A DNA stretch of 64,000 bases. It comes from Verrucomicrobiaceae bacterium. Lineage in GTDB: Bacteria > Verrucomicrobiota > Verrucomicrobiia > Verrucomicrobiales > Verrucomicrobiaceae. The notes below the pieces were generated by a model. The model did not search any database, was not told the DNA's origin, and saw only the letters and a list, made by a program, of their open reading frames with translations. Shown piece by piece: positions 49,143 to 57,961 of this stretch (positions within the stretch are counted from its first letter, which is position 1; each line of letters opens with the position of its first letter). The position numbers and the translations under genes were made by a program. Location of the stretch: contig JAEUHK010000095.1 of NCBI GenBank assembly GCA_016795465.1, forward strand, positions 1 to 64,000, read 5' to 3'.

Positions 49143-50627
49143 TCAAAACAGCGCCTTCACCGCCGGCTTCGTGACTTTTCCCATCGCGTTGCGTGGCAGC
49201 TCTCTCACGACCGTGAGCCGCTGCGGTATTTTATAGACGGAGAGGCGGCCTTTGCACCAGTCGCGCAGCGCAGCGAACTCCAGCGTGCCGCTTTTCAAAA
49301 CGACAGCGGCACTGACGGCCTCGCCCCAGGTATCATCCGGCAGGCCAATGACGGCGCACTCGGCGATGAGCGGATGTTCGAGCAGCGCGGCTTCGATTTC
49401 GAGGGCGCTGAGTTTGTAGCCGCCGCTCTTGATGATATCGACGCTGAGGCGACCCATGATGCGGTAGTAGCCGCGCTCCAGCACCGCCATGTCCCCGGTG
49501 CGGAACCAGCCGTCCTCAAACGTCTCCGCCGTGGCCTCGGGACGATTCCAGTAGGCCTGAAACACTGTCGGTCCGCGCACCTGAATCTCGCCCGGTTCAT
49601 CCTCGGCGGTGATGATCGGACCGTTCTCGGCCTTCAAACGCACCTCGACGCCCGGCAGCACTGCGCCGACCGAGCCGGGGCGCCGCTCGCCTCGATACAA
49701 ATTCGAGATCGCCATGCCGATCTCGGTCATGCCGTAGCGTTCGAGCAATTCCTGGCCCGTGAGCGCGGTCCATTGCTGATGCACGCTCGCGGGCAACGCC
49801 GCGCTGCCGCTCACCATGAGCCGCATCTTCTTAAAACAGGCCACACTGGCTGCGCGATCCGCCTCGCTGGCGGCTTCGAGGGCCTGGATGAGCTTCACAT
49901 AGATCGTCGGCACGGCCATGAAGAGCGTGTAAGCATCGCTGCGCACACGGTCGAGGATCGCGTTCATCTCAAAACGCGCGAACGGCTCCACCAGCGCACC
50001 ACTCCACAAGGCGCAGCCGGTGATGTTGATGATGCCGTGGATGTGATGCAGCGGCAGAAACATCGGAATGCGATCCTCCGCGCTCCACTCCCACGCCTGC
50101 ACGAGGCTTTCGATCTGCGCCTGGATGTTCGCATGCGTCGTCACCACGCCCTTCGGCTTGCTCGTCGTGCCGCTGGTGTAGAGGATCATCGCGCGGCGCT
50201 CTGTGGAGATGTGCGGGAGCGGTTTGGGCGCGACTTGATTGACCGAATTGACGATGAGTTGGCGGATGCCGAGCTTTTGACAAAGCGACGCGATTTTCGG
50301 CCCGTTCGCCGCATCGGTGATGACGATGCTCACCTGAGAATCCGTCAGCGCATATTCCCACTCCGGCTCTGTCGCGGAGAGGCAAATCGGCAGCTTGATA
50401 CCTCCCGCCCGCCAGATCGCCCACTGCGAGGCGGTGTATTCAAACCCCGGCGCTACCAGCAAGGCTACGCGAGTCTCTTGAAGATCATCTTGATCTCCCA
50501 ACAGCTCTGTCGCGATCACCTCCGAGCGTTCCAGGAGTTCACGATACATATGCGAAGCCTCCAGCGTGCGAAACGCGATGCGATCGGCAAACGAACGGGC
50601 ACGGGCGATGAAAGGAAGGTCGGACAT
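49143..50627 (-). CDS. AMP-forming acyl-CoA synthetase, malonyl-CoA synthetase (MatB)-like
   Basis: A 494-residue ANL-superfamily enzyme with P-loop MILYTSGTTSKPKGVV, MFLPLHHIHGIINI, YGMTEIGMAISN, GWFRTGDMAVLERGYYRIMGR and the C-terminal lysine motif NAMGKVTKPAV. Length and motifs fit MatB/ACSF3-type malonyl-CoA synthetases. This is strongly supported by context, since madL and madM lie upstream in the same operon. It would convert imported malonate, ATP and CoA to malonyl-CoA in the cytoplasm. A TTGACCGAA-type 9-mer repeat at 50230-50256 encodes part of a linker (IVNSVNQVAP). There is a 38-base gap from the unknown gene before it. No malonyl-CoA decarboxylase is visible, so the product may feed lipid synthesis. 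Confidence 0.85.
   Translation of the reverse strand: MSDLPFIARARSFADRIAFRTLEASHMYRELLERSEVIATELLGDQDDLQETRVALLVAPGFEYTASQWAIWRAGGIKLPICLSATEPEWEYALTDSQVSIVITDAANGPKIASLCQKLGIRQLIVNSVNQVAPKPLPHISTERRAMILYTSGTTSKPKGVVTTHANIQAQIESLVQAWEWSAEDRIPMFLPLHHIHGIINITGCALWSGALVEPFARFEMNAILDRVRSDAYTLFMAVPTIYVKLIQALEAASEADRAASVACFKKMRLMVSGSAALPASVHQQWTALTGQELLERYGMTEIGMAISNLYRGERRPGSVGAVLPGVEVRLKAENGPIITAEDEPGEIQVRGPTVFQAYWNRPEATAETFEDGWFRTGDMAVLERGYYRIMGRLSVDIIKSGGYKLSALEIEAALLEHPLIAECAVIGLPDDTWGEAVSAAVVLKSGTLEFAALRDWCKGRLSVYKIPQRLTVVRELPRNAMGKVTKPAVKALF
50230..50256. repeat. Short 9-mer repeat (TTGACCGAA type) in the MatB-like gene
   Basis: Three consecutive 9-base units, GCGACTTGA-like then TTGACCGAA and TTGACGATG, encode part of VNSVNQV on the coding strand in a linker before the P-loop. 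Same class as the other 9-mer arrays. Confidence 0.5.
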
Positions 50628-50665
50628 GGGACAGGTTAAAGTAGATCAAACGATTCGTTATGAAC

Positions 50666-51433
50666 TCAAATGGGTTCAAGGCCATGGGTCAGGTATTCGA
50701 AAACACTTTGCGGATCATCCATGCCCATGAACGTGCGAAGACTGTCGTAGTGAATGTACTTCTTGAGCTGAGGGAATCCTCCACATTCAAAGACATGCCT
50801 GAGATGTTCCAGAAAAGTGACTGGACCTCCACCGTCGTCATAGCAGGTCGCGTCCGCGGTTTCACATGGCAGGGTGAATCCGATCATGGAGTTGTTCGAG
50901 GCGCATGGCCCAAGAGGCAGGAAGCTTTCCGTGAACTCCGGCGTCCATGTCTCTCCGCGCTCCCGCATCATCTGCATCATGAACCTGTTGTCCGCCTCCT
51001 CTGCTCTGGCCAGATCCTCCCGCAGAGCCGCGCACTCATTCAAGCTCAGAAAATACAGTTGAGGATAGTATCCCATTCCTCGCAGTTTTCCCTCGCTGAT
51101 CTGGCATTCATGCTGCGAGAAGTCAATGAACTCGAACCTTTCGTAAAGTCGGCGCACCAGCCGGGGGAATCGGCCCCAAGCTTGTTCCGCTTGGGAGATT
51201 TCACCAAGAGCTGAATGACTGCGGAACTTGTAAGGCCCATCACGACGTCCGAATTTGTATCCAAGCGTTACAAGCCGCCCTGCGAGTGTCTGGATGTTGT
51301 TTCCCACTCTCTTTATTACTTCGCTGATGACCTCATCGATCTCGCTGTCGCCACAAAGGCCGGGCGTCGTCAATTCGCTCCAGACCTCTTGTCGTTCTCC
51401 ATTTCGATATCTATGCAGTCGTGTCCACTTCAT
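50666..51433 (-). CDS. Hypothetical protein, possibly SMI1/KNR4-like, in the malonate operon
   Basis: A 255-residue cytoplasmic protein without signal or membrane segment. The N-terminus (MKWTRLHRYRNGERQEVWSE, then ETMRRVRHN-like EVIKRVGNNIQTLAGRLVTLGYKF) and the later GFTLPCETADATCYDDGG stretch recall a group of SMI1/KNR4-like bacterial proteins, but I cannot confirm this. No catalytic motif is recognised. It overlaps the madM stop by four bases (51430-51433), so it is translationally coupled to the transporter. Its G+C is about 45-47 percent in the segments counted, well below its neighbours, which suggests a different origin. A link to malonate metabolism is unproven. Confidence 0.7.
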   Translation of the reverse strand: MKWTRLHRYRNGERQEVWSELTTPGLCGDSEIDEVISEVIKRVGNNIQTLAGRLVTLGYKFGRRDGPYKFRSHSALGEISQAEQAWGRFPRLVRRLYERFEFIDFSQHECQISEGKLRGMGYYPQLYFLSLNECAALREDLARAEEADNRFMMQMMRERGETWTPEFTESFLPLGPCASNNSMIGFTLPCETADATCYDDGGGPVTFLEHLRHVFECGGFPQLKKYIHYDSLRTFMGMDDPQSVFEYLTHGLEPI

Positions 51434-52188
51434 GAAGCCAGGGGGAGAAGGGATTTGATCATCAAGAACATCACCGAAGGCCCGAGCAGGCAGCCGAGGC
51501 CGGTGTAGAAGGTGGCGGTCATTGCGCCGTAGGGGACGAGTTTGGGATCGGTGGCGGCGAGACCGGCCATGACGCCGCTGTTCGTGCCCATGAGGCCGCC
51601 GAAAATCATCGCGGCACGCGGATTGTTCAGACCGATGGCTTTGGCGAGAAAGGGCGTGGCGATCATGACCGCGATGGCCTTCACCAATCCGGCCGCGATG
51701 CTCAGCGCGATGACTTCACTGCTCGCGCCGATGGCACCGCCCGTCACTGGACCGACGATGTAAGTCGCCGCGCCCGCGCCGATGGTCGTGATGCTCACCG
51801 CATCGCGATAGCCAAACGCAAACGCCACCGCTCCACCGGCGAAGAACGATACAAAGAGGCCGAGAAAGAGCGACGCGATGCCAATCACGCCACTTTTCAC
51901 GAACTCCTCCATGCGCACGCCAAACGCCGTCGCCACGATGGCAAAGTCGCGCAGCATCGCGCCGCCCATGAGGCCCACGCCGGATAGCATCGGGATGTCG
52001 GCGATGCCGTTTTTACCACCTGCATACACCGCCATGAGCAGCCCGAGCAGGATGGCGATGGCGCTGCCATGCAGGCGACCACGGGTGAGCTTTTCACTCG
52101 CCCAATACGAAACGCCGATCGTCACGCCGATGAGCGCAAAGGCCGTCAGCAGGCCGTTTTTTGTCAAAACGCCCTCTAGCACGCTCAT
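51430..52188 (-). CDS. madM: Malonate transporter subunit MadM
   Basis: A 252-residue integral membrane protein with repeated small-residue helices (LLTAFALIGVTIGVSYWAS, IAILLGLLMAVYAGG, IGIASLFLGLFVSFFAGGAVAFAFG, GAGAATYIVGPVTGGAIGASSEVIALS). It matches MadM, the large subunit of the sodium-dependent malonate carrier described in Malonomonas rubra. The start at 52188 overlaps the madL stop (ATGA, 52185-52188), the expected arrangement for a two-subunit carrier; the longer frame to 52359 is antisense-type sequence and overlaps madL. It probably imports malonate with sodium. It is followed by the unknown gene at 50666 and the MatB-like ligase. Confidence 0.9.
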   Translation of the reverse strand: MSVLEGVLTKNGLLTAFALIGVTIGVSYWASEKLTRGRLHGSAIAILLGLLMAVYAGGKNGIADIPMLSGVGLMGGAMLRDFAIVATAFGVRMEEFVKSGVIGIASLFLGLFVSFFAGGAVAFAFGYRDAVSITTIGAGAATYIVGPVTGGAIGASSEVIALSIAAGLVKAIAVMIATPFLAKAIGLNNPRAAMIFGGLMGTNSGVMAGLAATDPKLVPYGAMTATFYTGLGCLLGPSVMFLMIKSLLPLAS

Positions 52189-52556
52189 GACGGCTTTTCC
52201 TCCTTCGAGCCCTTTTTCGCCAAAACGGCCACGAGCACGAAACTGAGCGTCACGGCACTCAAACCGGCCACAAACGCCATCACACCGCCTGAAAGCGCCC
52301 CGCGCACATTCTGGCTCGCCGCCATCGCGACGACGATGGGCACATACATCTGGCCCCAAAAATTCACGCCGCTCTCCGTCGGTGGTTTCATCAGCCCGCG
52401 ACGCTGCAACGCATCACATCCGAGGATCAACAAGATCATCGCGATGCCAACACCGCCGATGTCCGCATCCACACCGAGCGCCGAGCCGGTCATCCGTCCG
52501 ACCGTGAGGCCGGTGAGCAGGCAGAGGGAGAGCAGGGCGGTGCCGTAGATGGGCAT
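52185..52556 (-). CDS. madL: Malonate transporter subunit MadL
   Basis: A 123-residue membrane protein (MPIYGTALLSLCLLTGLTVGRMTGSALGV, then GGVGIAMILLILGCD, GGVMAFVAGLSAVTLSFVLVAVLA) with the MadL family layout of three to four helices. It forms the carrier with MadM. It starts only 15 bases downstream of the DUF6288 gene stop (52572) on the same strand, so the malonate genes may share a transcript with that large secreted protein, though no functional link is known. Confidence 0.9.
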   Translation of the reverse strand: MPIYGTALLSLCLLTGLTVGRMTGSALGVDADIGGVGIAMILLILGCDALQRRGLMKPPTESGVNFWGQMYVPIVVAMAASQNVRGALSGGVMAFVAGLSAVTLSFVLVAVLAKKGSKEEKPS

Positions 52557-52571
52557 GAGAACATGAAAGGG

Positions 52572-55500
52572 CTAGGGCTGCGTCACACGCAGGCGCATGA
52601 AGCGGCGGTTGGCGCTGGTCATGGGCTGGGTGTCGCGGACCTGGAGGGTGGTGGAGGTGTTTTGCAGGATCAGCACGTCCGTGGTGGTCCAGGTCACGAG
52701 GTCGCTGCTGGCTTCGACGCTGTAAAGGATGTCGGTGGCGGCCGGATTGCGTGTGATGGTGAGGCGGAGGTATTGATTGCTGTCGAGGTCGTTGACGATG
52801 CGCTGATGCAGCGGCGTGGCGGCGGACGGGCTGAGATTGAGCGCGTATTCGATGAGGTTGGGCACGCCGTCCTTGTCGGGATCGTCGTCGGGGAGTTGCA
52901 CGCTGTTCTGGCCGCGCCAGATCGTCCACGGCGTGCGGAAGCTGGCACCGCTTTGGTAAAGCGCGGCGACTTCGCCCGCGGTGAGTTCGCGGGCCCAGAT
53001 GCCGACATCGTCAAAACGGGTGTTGGTGAGCGTGGCGTTCGCGAAGAGGCCGTCGGCACCGATCACGGTGGGGTTGCTGGTGCCGATATTGCCGGTGGCG
53101 GCAGCGATGGAGACGGTGCCAATCTGTGCGCCGTCGTGATAGAAGATGGCATTGCCGGTGCGGTTGTGCGTGACGGCGATGTGATGCCAGTTGCCATCAG
53201 TGAGCGTGCCGCCGAGTTCAAAATCGGCCCGTGTGGTGCCGCTGGCCTTCCAGTTCCACTGCCAGGTGCTGCCGTCGGTCTGGCCGGCGATGACCCAGCC
53301 CTGATTGGCGCCGCTGTTCCAGTTTTTGTTTGAGATGAAGGTGGGATCGTTGCCGCTGCCCCACGTGGCCGCTTTGATCCAGAAGGCGACGCTGAAGTTC
53401 GTGCTGGTGCCAAAGTTCAGATCGGTCGCGGTGCCGAGCGAGAGGTATTTCGTGCTCGAATCGATCTGCAACGCGCTGCCGATGCGACCCGCGACATGCA
53501 ACGGCGAGCCGGTGGGCGTGGCGTGGTTGTTTCGTCCGCTGAGGTCGAGCGTGTCGGTATCGAGCGGCAGATGCACGAGCAAATTCGACGAGACATCCGG
53601 CACGATGCTCACGGTGATGACGCCGGTGTCGGTGAGGTTGATCGCATTCCGCACGGTGTAGGTCAAAACGAGTGTGCCGGTGGCCGTGGGAGCGGTTTCG
53701 AGTCGAATGGAGCGTCCATCCGGTGTGATGCTGCCGCCGCCGCTCAGCGCGGTGATTTGGAGCGTCGCGGGGCTCGCGTCTGCATCATTCGCGAGCGGTG
53801 TGAGCATGGCGATCTGGCCGGCGATGACGGTGACAGCTTCGTCAAAAGCCACCGGCGGCGCGGTGGTGGCATCGGGCGCATTGCCGCCGGTGATGTATTG
53901 CAAATTGCCCGCGGGGATGAGGCCCGCGCCGTTCGTGGGCACGGGATCGCCTTCCTTTTGCCAGGTAAAGGCCGCGTGATCACCACCGCCGCCTTCCGTG
54001 TGCAAAAACTCGACGTAGTAGCGCTTTCCCGCCTCGAGCGTGATCCACGCGGAGGGCGTGCGCGAGGACCAGCTCATCTCGCCGGTGTAGCTGGTGATGC
54101 TGTGGATGAGCTGCTTGTGGCTCTCGTATTCCGTCGGGCTCAAATAGAGGCGCGTCTGATCATCCGCAGCGGCGTAGAAGCGATAGCGCCCGCTCGTGCT
54201 CGGGATGAGCCAGCCGGTCCAGCGTTGACCGTAATCATCGCCGAAGGTGCTCGTGTGTGGCTCGGTCAAAACGCTGCTGCTCGTCGAAAGCAGCGGATAG
54301 CTGGCATGCGCGAGCAGTGAATCGATGGTGCCGCCGCTCACGCCGGTGAAGACCTCCTGCCACAACCCGCCATTGGTGACGACGCCGATGCCATTGATCG
54401 TGATGGCGACCGCATCCGTCGTGAGCACCGTGCTGCCATCGGTGAAAACACAGTCCCAGGTGCCCGCGAGCCGTGCGCCGATGTTGTTCAGCGTAAGCGT
54501 CGGCGTGGTTTGCGGCGAGCCGAAGTTGCTGCCGTTCAAGCGCCACTGATAGAGCGACAAATCGCTGCCGCTGGTGGTGAAGGTGAGGCTCACATTGTCG
54601 CCGAGATTCGCCACGACCGGCTGCGGTTGCGTGAGGATGCCCGGCGTGGCGGGCGCAGGCAAAGCACGCGCGATGTAGGGCGCACCGATGACGGTGATCG
54701 TGGCATTCGATGGTGTCGTCCACGCGATGGCGAGATGATCGCCGCCGCTGCTTTCCTTGTGCAAAGCCTGCAAATAATACTGCTGGCCCGCGGCGAGCGT
54801 GATCGCGGCGCTCTGCTGGTTGCTGTATTTGTTCCACTGATACTGATCCGTCCATCCAGGCACCGACGCGATCTGCACCGCGCCCCCCGCGCCCGGACCG
54901 CTGGCATTGAAGCGCAGCGAAGACTCATCATCCGACGCGATGTAAAAACGATACGTCCCAGTCTCCGGTGCGACGATGGTCGTCGTCAGTGTCGCGCCAT
55001 AGTTGCTGCCCGAGTAGGTGCCCTCCAGCGTGTTGAGGACGCTCGTCTGCGCGGGCGAGTTCGGATAGCTCGGCGCACTCGTCAAAGTCGCCACCGTGGT
55101 GCCGCTGATGCCGGTATAGACCTTGTAGTCCGCCTCGCCCGCCGCGTAGCTCGCGGACACACTCGGCATGACCTCGATGTCGATCAATTCGCTCGTGCTG
55201 AGGCTGCTCGCAGTCGCATCGAGCCTCAGGCGATACGTTCCTGCCTGCGGAAACGTCGCCGTTGTGTTCAAAGTGGCCGCATTGGAGAAGATGCCGCTCG
55301 TCACCGGCCCGCTGACGACGCTCCACGACGCCGTGACGGATGCAGGAGCGATCACCGCGCCGCTCGCATTCACCAGATCGACCGTGAAGACCTCCGAGTT
55401 GCCGGTGATGCAGCGTTTGCGTGCCGCAGGCGTCGGCCACTCCAGCAGCGGCTTTTTGAAGCGGGCAAAGACGCGGTTCGTGTCGTAGCCCGGCACATGC

Positions 55501-57173
55501 GGCAGACCGCCGAGCGCCACACTGCGTGGCAGCGCATTGTTCACCAGCGCGACGAGCGAGTAATCCTGATACGCGTCATCAAAACTGCGGCCGCGGAAGT
55601 ATTGCACGCTGCCATCCGGCTGGCGCATGAAGTTCGCGTAGAACTTCCAGTTGTCCCAGAAGTAGCGCTGGTCGCGATCGCTGAACCACGGCATCACCAT
55701 CGCGGTGAACAGGCCGCCGCCCATGTTGTAGGCATGCGCATTGAGATGGCGGTTGTGAGCCGCGATGATGTAGTTCGTGTGCATGTCCATCACCGCCTGA
55801 TCAGCCGACGATGGCGCGGTGCTGCCGTGATACACCTTCATCCCGAGCAGCGTCGCCGGTGTGCGGCCACCCGCGTCATACTCAGCGCCCGTCACACTCG
55901 CGTAAGCGACGTAGCCCGAGCTGCCCGTGGACCGCGTGAGGCAGTCCCATTGAATCCAAAACTTCTGATCGAGCGAGCAATCGTAGTAGAAGGGATTCGC
56001 CGAGCTGCTCGCGGTGATGATCTTTGTCAGCGGAGCGCTCGACACGTTGTCGATGTGCGGCAGCGAGCGACTGTCCTGTGCTCCACGTGGCAGGATGATC
56101 GTCGCAGGCAGCGCGGGCGAGATGTTGGAAGGCACCGCGTCACCTGGATTCAGCGTGTGGCCAAAGTAGTGGGCGTCCTTCGGGCGCTGCGTCATGTCCG
56201 CGCCGGCCCGTTTCGCCATCGCAAGACCATTGAACACATGCAGCCCGGCCATGTTGATGCCCACATACCACTGATGCGTGTAGTCGCCCGTCACGCCGCC
56301 GTGACCCGTGGCACCGCGAGTTTCTTCGTAACTCAGGTTCGCCGTGCCGCCGTTCGCTGGCTGCGCCCAGTTTTCGATGCGGTTGGCCATCATCACCGCC
56401 GCGCGTTGCAGCACGGTTTGATAAGTCGCCTGCTCGCCGGTCTTCGTCACATACTCGGAGAGAAACATCACCGCCTGACCGAGCGACCAGTTTTCCAGCC
56501 CGGTGCCGACGTAGTTCGGATTCGCCGTGCCATCGAAGTATTTGTCCTCCACCGGCGTGAGCTGGCTGGTGTTGATCAGGTTGATCGCCCAGTCGCGCAG
56601 CTTGTTCACGGACAGCCGATACGGCTTCGCGCCCGTGAGATCATTCCAGTTCGGATGCCCGAGCAGAGACAACGCCACGAAGCCCGTCGGATAACCCAGA
56701 TCGCCATCCGCGTCCGCCATGACGCGAGTGTGAAGCTGCGCACAGGCATACTCATACGTCGCCGCATACTTCGTACTCGTCAGCGGATACGACGGGTCCA
56801 GCGCTCCGAGCACCGGCAGATTCACCGTCACCGTGATGATCCCCGCGCCACTGCGCAGCACCTTCAGCGGCAGCACGCCGTCATTCGACTCCGCATGCTC
56901 GATGGCATTCCCGAGTTGCCTCACCACGCCCTCGAAATCCGAGCCCAAGACATCAAAATCCCGTCCGAAGGCCCCGAGGATGAAATCATTCACCTGCAAG
57001 CCCGCCGTTTTACCCGGAGCACCATTCGTCAGCTCCGAAACGCGCACAAAACTCTCCCCTGTCCACAACCGCATCTTCCCGCCAATCGGCCCCAGCGGCC
57101 ACGAGAACCCCGTCTCCTCCGCCGCACGAAGCAGCGAGGCAAACAGGAAGAAAATGAGCAGAACGTGCTTCAT
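52572..57173 (-). CDS. DUF6288-like secreted protein with two PA14 domains and a LamG domain (1,533 aa)
   Basis: Signal peptide MKHVLLIFFLFASLLRAAEE. A PDZ-like N-terminal region (residues 20-125, PGKTAGLQVNDFILGAFG) is followed by a helical toroid-like region to about 600, matching my recollection of DUF6288 (LSLLGHPNWNDLTGAKPYRL, HQWYVGINMAGLHVFNGLAMAKRAG). Then an Ig-like segment, PA14 at about 688-821 (GTYRFYIASDDESSLRFNAS), a second PA14 at 943-1075 (GRYRFYAAADDQTRLYLS), Ig/cadherin-like 1085-1190, LamG about 1191-1404 (FSVAFWIKAATWG, GNWHHIAVTHNRTG) and a C-terminal module resembling that of the giant protein. PA14 and LamG domains suggest glycan binding. Its start overlaps the YdjY stop (57170-57173). 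Confidence 0.85.
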   Translation of the reverse strand: MKHVLLIFFLFASLLRAAEETGFSWPLGPIGGKMRLWTGESFVRVSELTNGAPGKTAGLQVNDFILGAFGRDFDVLGSDFEGVVRQLGNAIEHAESNDGVLPLKVLRSGAGIITVTVNLPVLGALDPSYPLTSTKYAATYEYACAQLHTRVMADADGDLGYPTGFVALSLLGHPNWNDLTGAKPYRLSVNKLRDWAINLINTSQLTPVEDKYFDGTANPNYVGTGLENWSLGQAVMFLSEYVTKTGEQATYQTVLQRAAVMMANRIENWAQPANGGTANLSYEETRGATGHGGVTGDYTHQWYVGINMAGLHVFNGLAMAKRAGADMTQRPKDAHYFGHTLNPGDAVPSNISPALPATIILPRGAQDSRSLPHIDNVSSAPLTKIITASSSANPFYYDCSLDQKFWIQWDCLTRSTGSSGYVAYASVTGAEYDAGGRTPATLLGMKVYHGSTAPSSADQAVMDMHTNYIIAAHNRHLNAHAYNMGGGLFTAMVMPWFSDRDQRYFWDNWKFYANFMRQPDGSVQYFRGRSFDDAYQDYSLVALVNNALPRSVALGGLPHVPGYDTNRVFARFKKPLLEWPTPAARKRCITGNSEVFTVDLVNASGAVIAPASVTASWSVVSGPVTSGIFSNAATLNTTATFPQAGTYRLRLDATASSLSTSELIDIEVMPSVSASYAAGEADYKVYTGISGTTVATLTSAPSYPNSPAQTSVLNTLEGTYSGSNYGATLTTTIVAPETGTYRFYIASDDESSLRFNASGPGAGGAVQIASVPGWTDQYQWNKYSNQQSAAITLAAGQQYYLQALHKESSGGDHLAIAWTTPSNATITVIGAPYIARALPAPATPGILTQPQPVVANLGDNVSLTFTTSGSDLSLYQWRLNGSNFGSPQTTPTLTLNNIGARLAGTWDCVFTDGSTVLTTDAVAITINGIGVVTNGGLWQEVFTGVSGGTIDSLLAHASYPLLSTSSSVLTEPHTSTFGDDYGQRWTGWLIPSTSGRYRFYAAADDQTRLYLSPTEYESHKQLIHSITSYTGEMSWSSRTPSAWITLEAGKRYYVEFLHTEGGGGDHAAFTWQKEGDPVPTNGAGLIPAGNLQYITGGNAPDATTAPPVAFDEAVTVIAGQIAMLTPLANDADASPATLQITALSGGGSITPDGRSIRLETAPTATGTLVLTYTVRNAINLTDTGVITVSIVPDVSSNLLVHLPLDTDTLDLSGRNNHATPTGSPLHVAGRIGSALQIDSSTKYLSLGTATDLNFGTSTNFSVAFWIKAATWGSGNDPTFISNKNWNSGANQGWVIAGQTDGSTWQWNWKASGTTRADFELGGTLTDGNWHHIAVTHNRTGNAIFYHDGAQIGTVSIAAATGNIGTSNPTVIGADGLFANATLTNTRFDDVGIWARELTAGEVAALYQSGASFRTPWTIWRGQNSVQLPDDDPDKDGVPNLIEYALNLSPSAATPLHQRIVNDLDSNQYLRLTITRNPAATDILYSVEASSDLVTWTTTDVLILQNTSTTLQVRDTQPMTSANRRFMRLRVTQP

Positions 57174-57904
57174 GGTTGGTTGGAAAAAGTCATCACAACT
57201 GTCACCTGAACGCTCTCAGGCGGCAACTTTGCCGTTTGAGCAAAAAACACGTCATCTTTCATGAGCGCACCCGCCGCAGGATGATTTACGAGCGCCGAAG
57301 GATCATTCATGAGCGCCACCAGCGATCCCTCACGCGAGGCCGCAAAGCCGCCGTGGATGAAAACCGAGCCGTTGTATCGCCACACCGCATCCAGAGAGCC
57401 TTCCTTCATCCCGATCAGCTCATGCAGCGGCACTTTGGCCTCACCGCCATGCTTTCGCCAAGTCACCTCGATCACCGGCGCCTGCCCATTCGCATCCAGC
57501 AGCAACGCCGCCACATGCACGTCTTGAACCGCCGCCGAGGTCGAAAACAGTGCCTCATGCGTTTTGCCCGTCTCATGCACGAGCGCATACTCAAGCGGAC
57601 GCTCCTTTTCAGCCACCTTCGCCGGGAACGAGATCGTGCGCTTCCGCTTGTTCAGCCTCACCGAGCCGATTTGCAGCTCATCCCGCCCCAATTCACGAAT
57701 GTAGCCCTGCGCCGCGTTTTTCAGCTCTTCCGCACTCGCAGGCCCTTTTGCTGCAGGCGTCGCATTTGGCGTGAATTTGCCACTCGCAGCCACTTTCCCT
57801 CCATCGACCGCCTTTTCAGCCTCCACCGGCCTTTTGCCCCCAAACCACCACCAGCACGCCAAAGCGAGCGAAATGGCCAAAAGCAGCGTGCGGCGAAATA
57901 TCAT
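57170..57904 (-). CDS. YdjY-domain protein, membrane-anchored
   Basis: A 244-residue protein with an N-terminal basic and hydrophobic segment (MIFRRTLLLAISLALACWWWF) that looks like a signal anchor, then an A/K-rich linker and a YdjY-type domain (RPLEYALVHETGKTHEALFSTSAAVQDVHVAALLL, PSALVNHPAAGALMKDDVFF). The function of the YdjY family is unknown. The start at 57904 is chosen over 57919, which would add five residues. It overlaps the DUF6288 gene by four bases, so the two are co-translated and may act together at the envelope. It is 57 bases downstream of the GH99-like/esterase gene. Confidence 0.8.
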   Translation of the reverse strand: MIFRRTLLLAISLALACWWWFGGKRPVEAEKAVDGGKVAASGKFTPNATPAAKGPASAEELKNAAQGYIRELGRDELQIGSVRLNKRKRTISFPAKVAEKERPLEYALVHETGKTHEALFSTSAAVQDVHVAALLLDANGQAPVIEVTWRKHGGEAKVPLHELIGMKEGSLDAVWRYNGSVFIHGGFAASREGSLVALMNDPSALVNHPAAGALMKDDVFFAQTAKLPPESVQVTVVMTFSNQP

Positions 57905-57961
57905 GGTTGAAGGGCACAAACTTACCCGGAATGCCGCGCAAACGCCAGCCCGGTCTCGACT

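Noticed and set aside
54510..57209. An 899-codon plus-strand frame
   Set aside because: It is Arg-rich antisense of the DUF6288/PA14 gene, whose PA14 and LamG domains are unmistakable.
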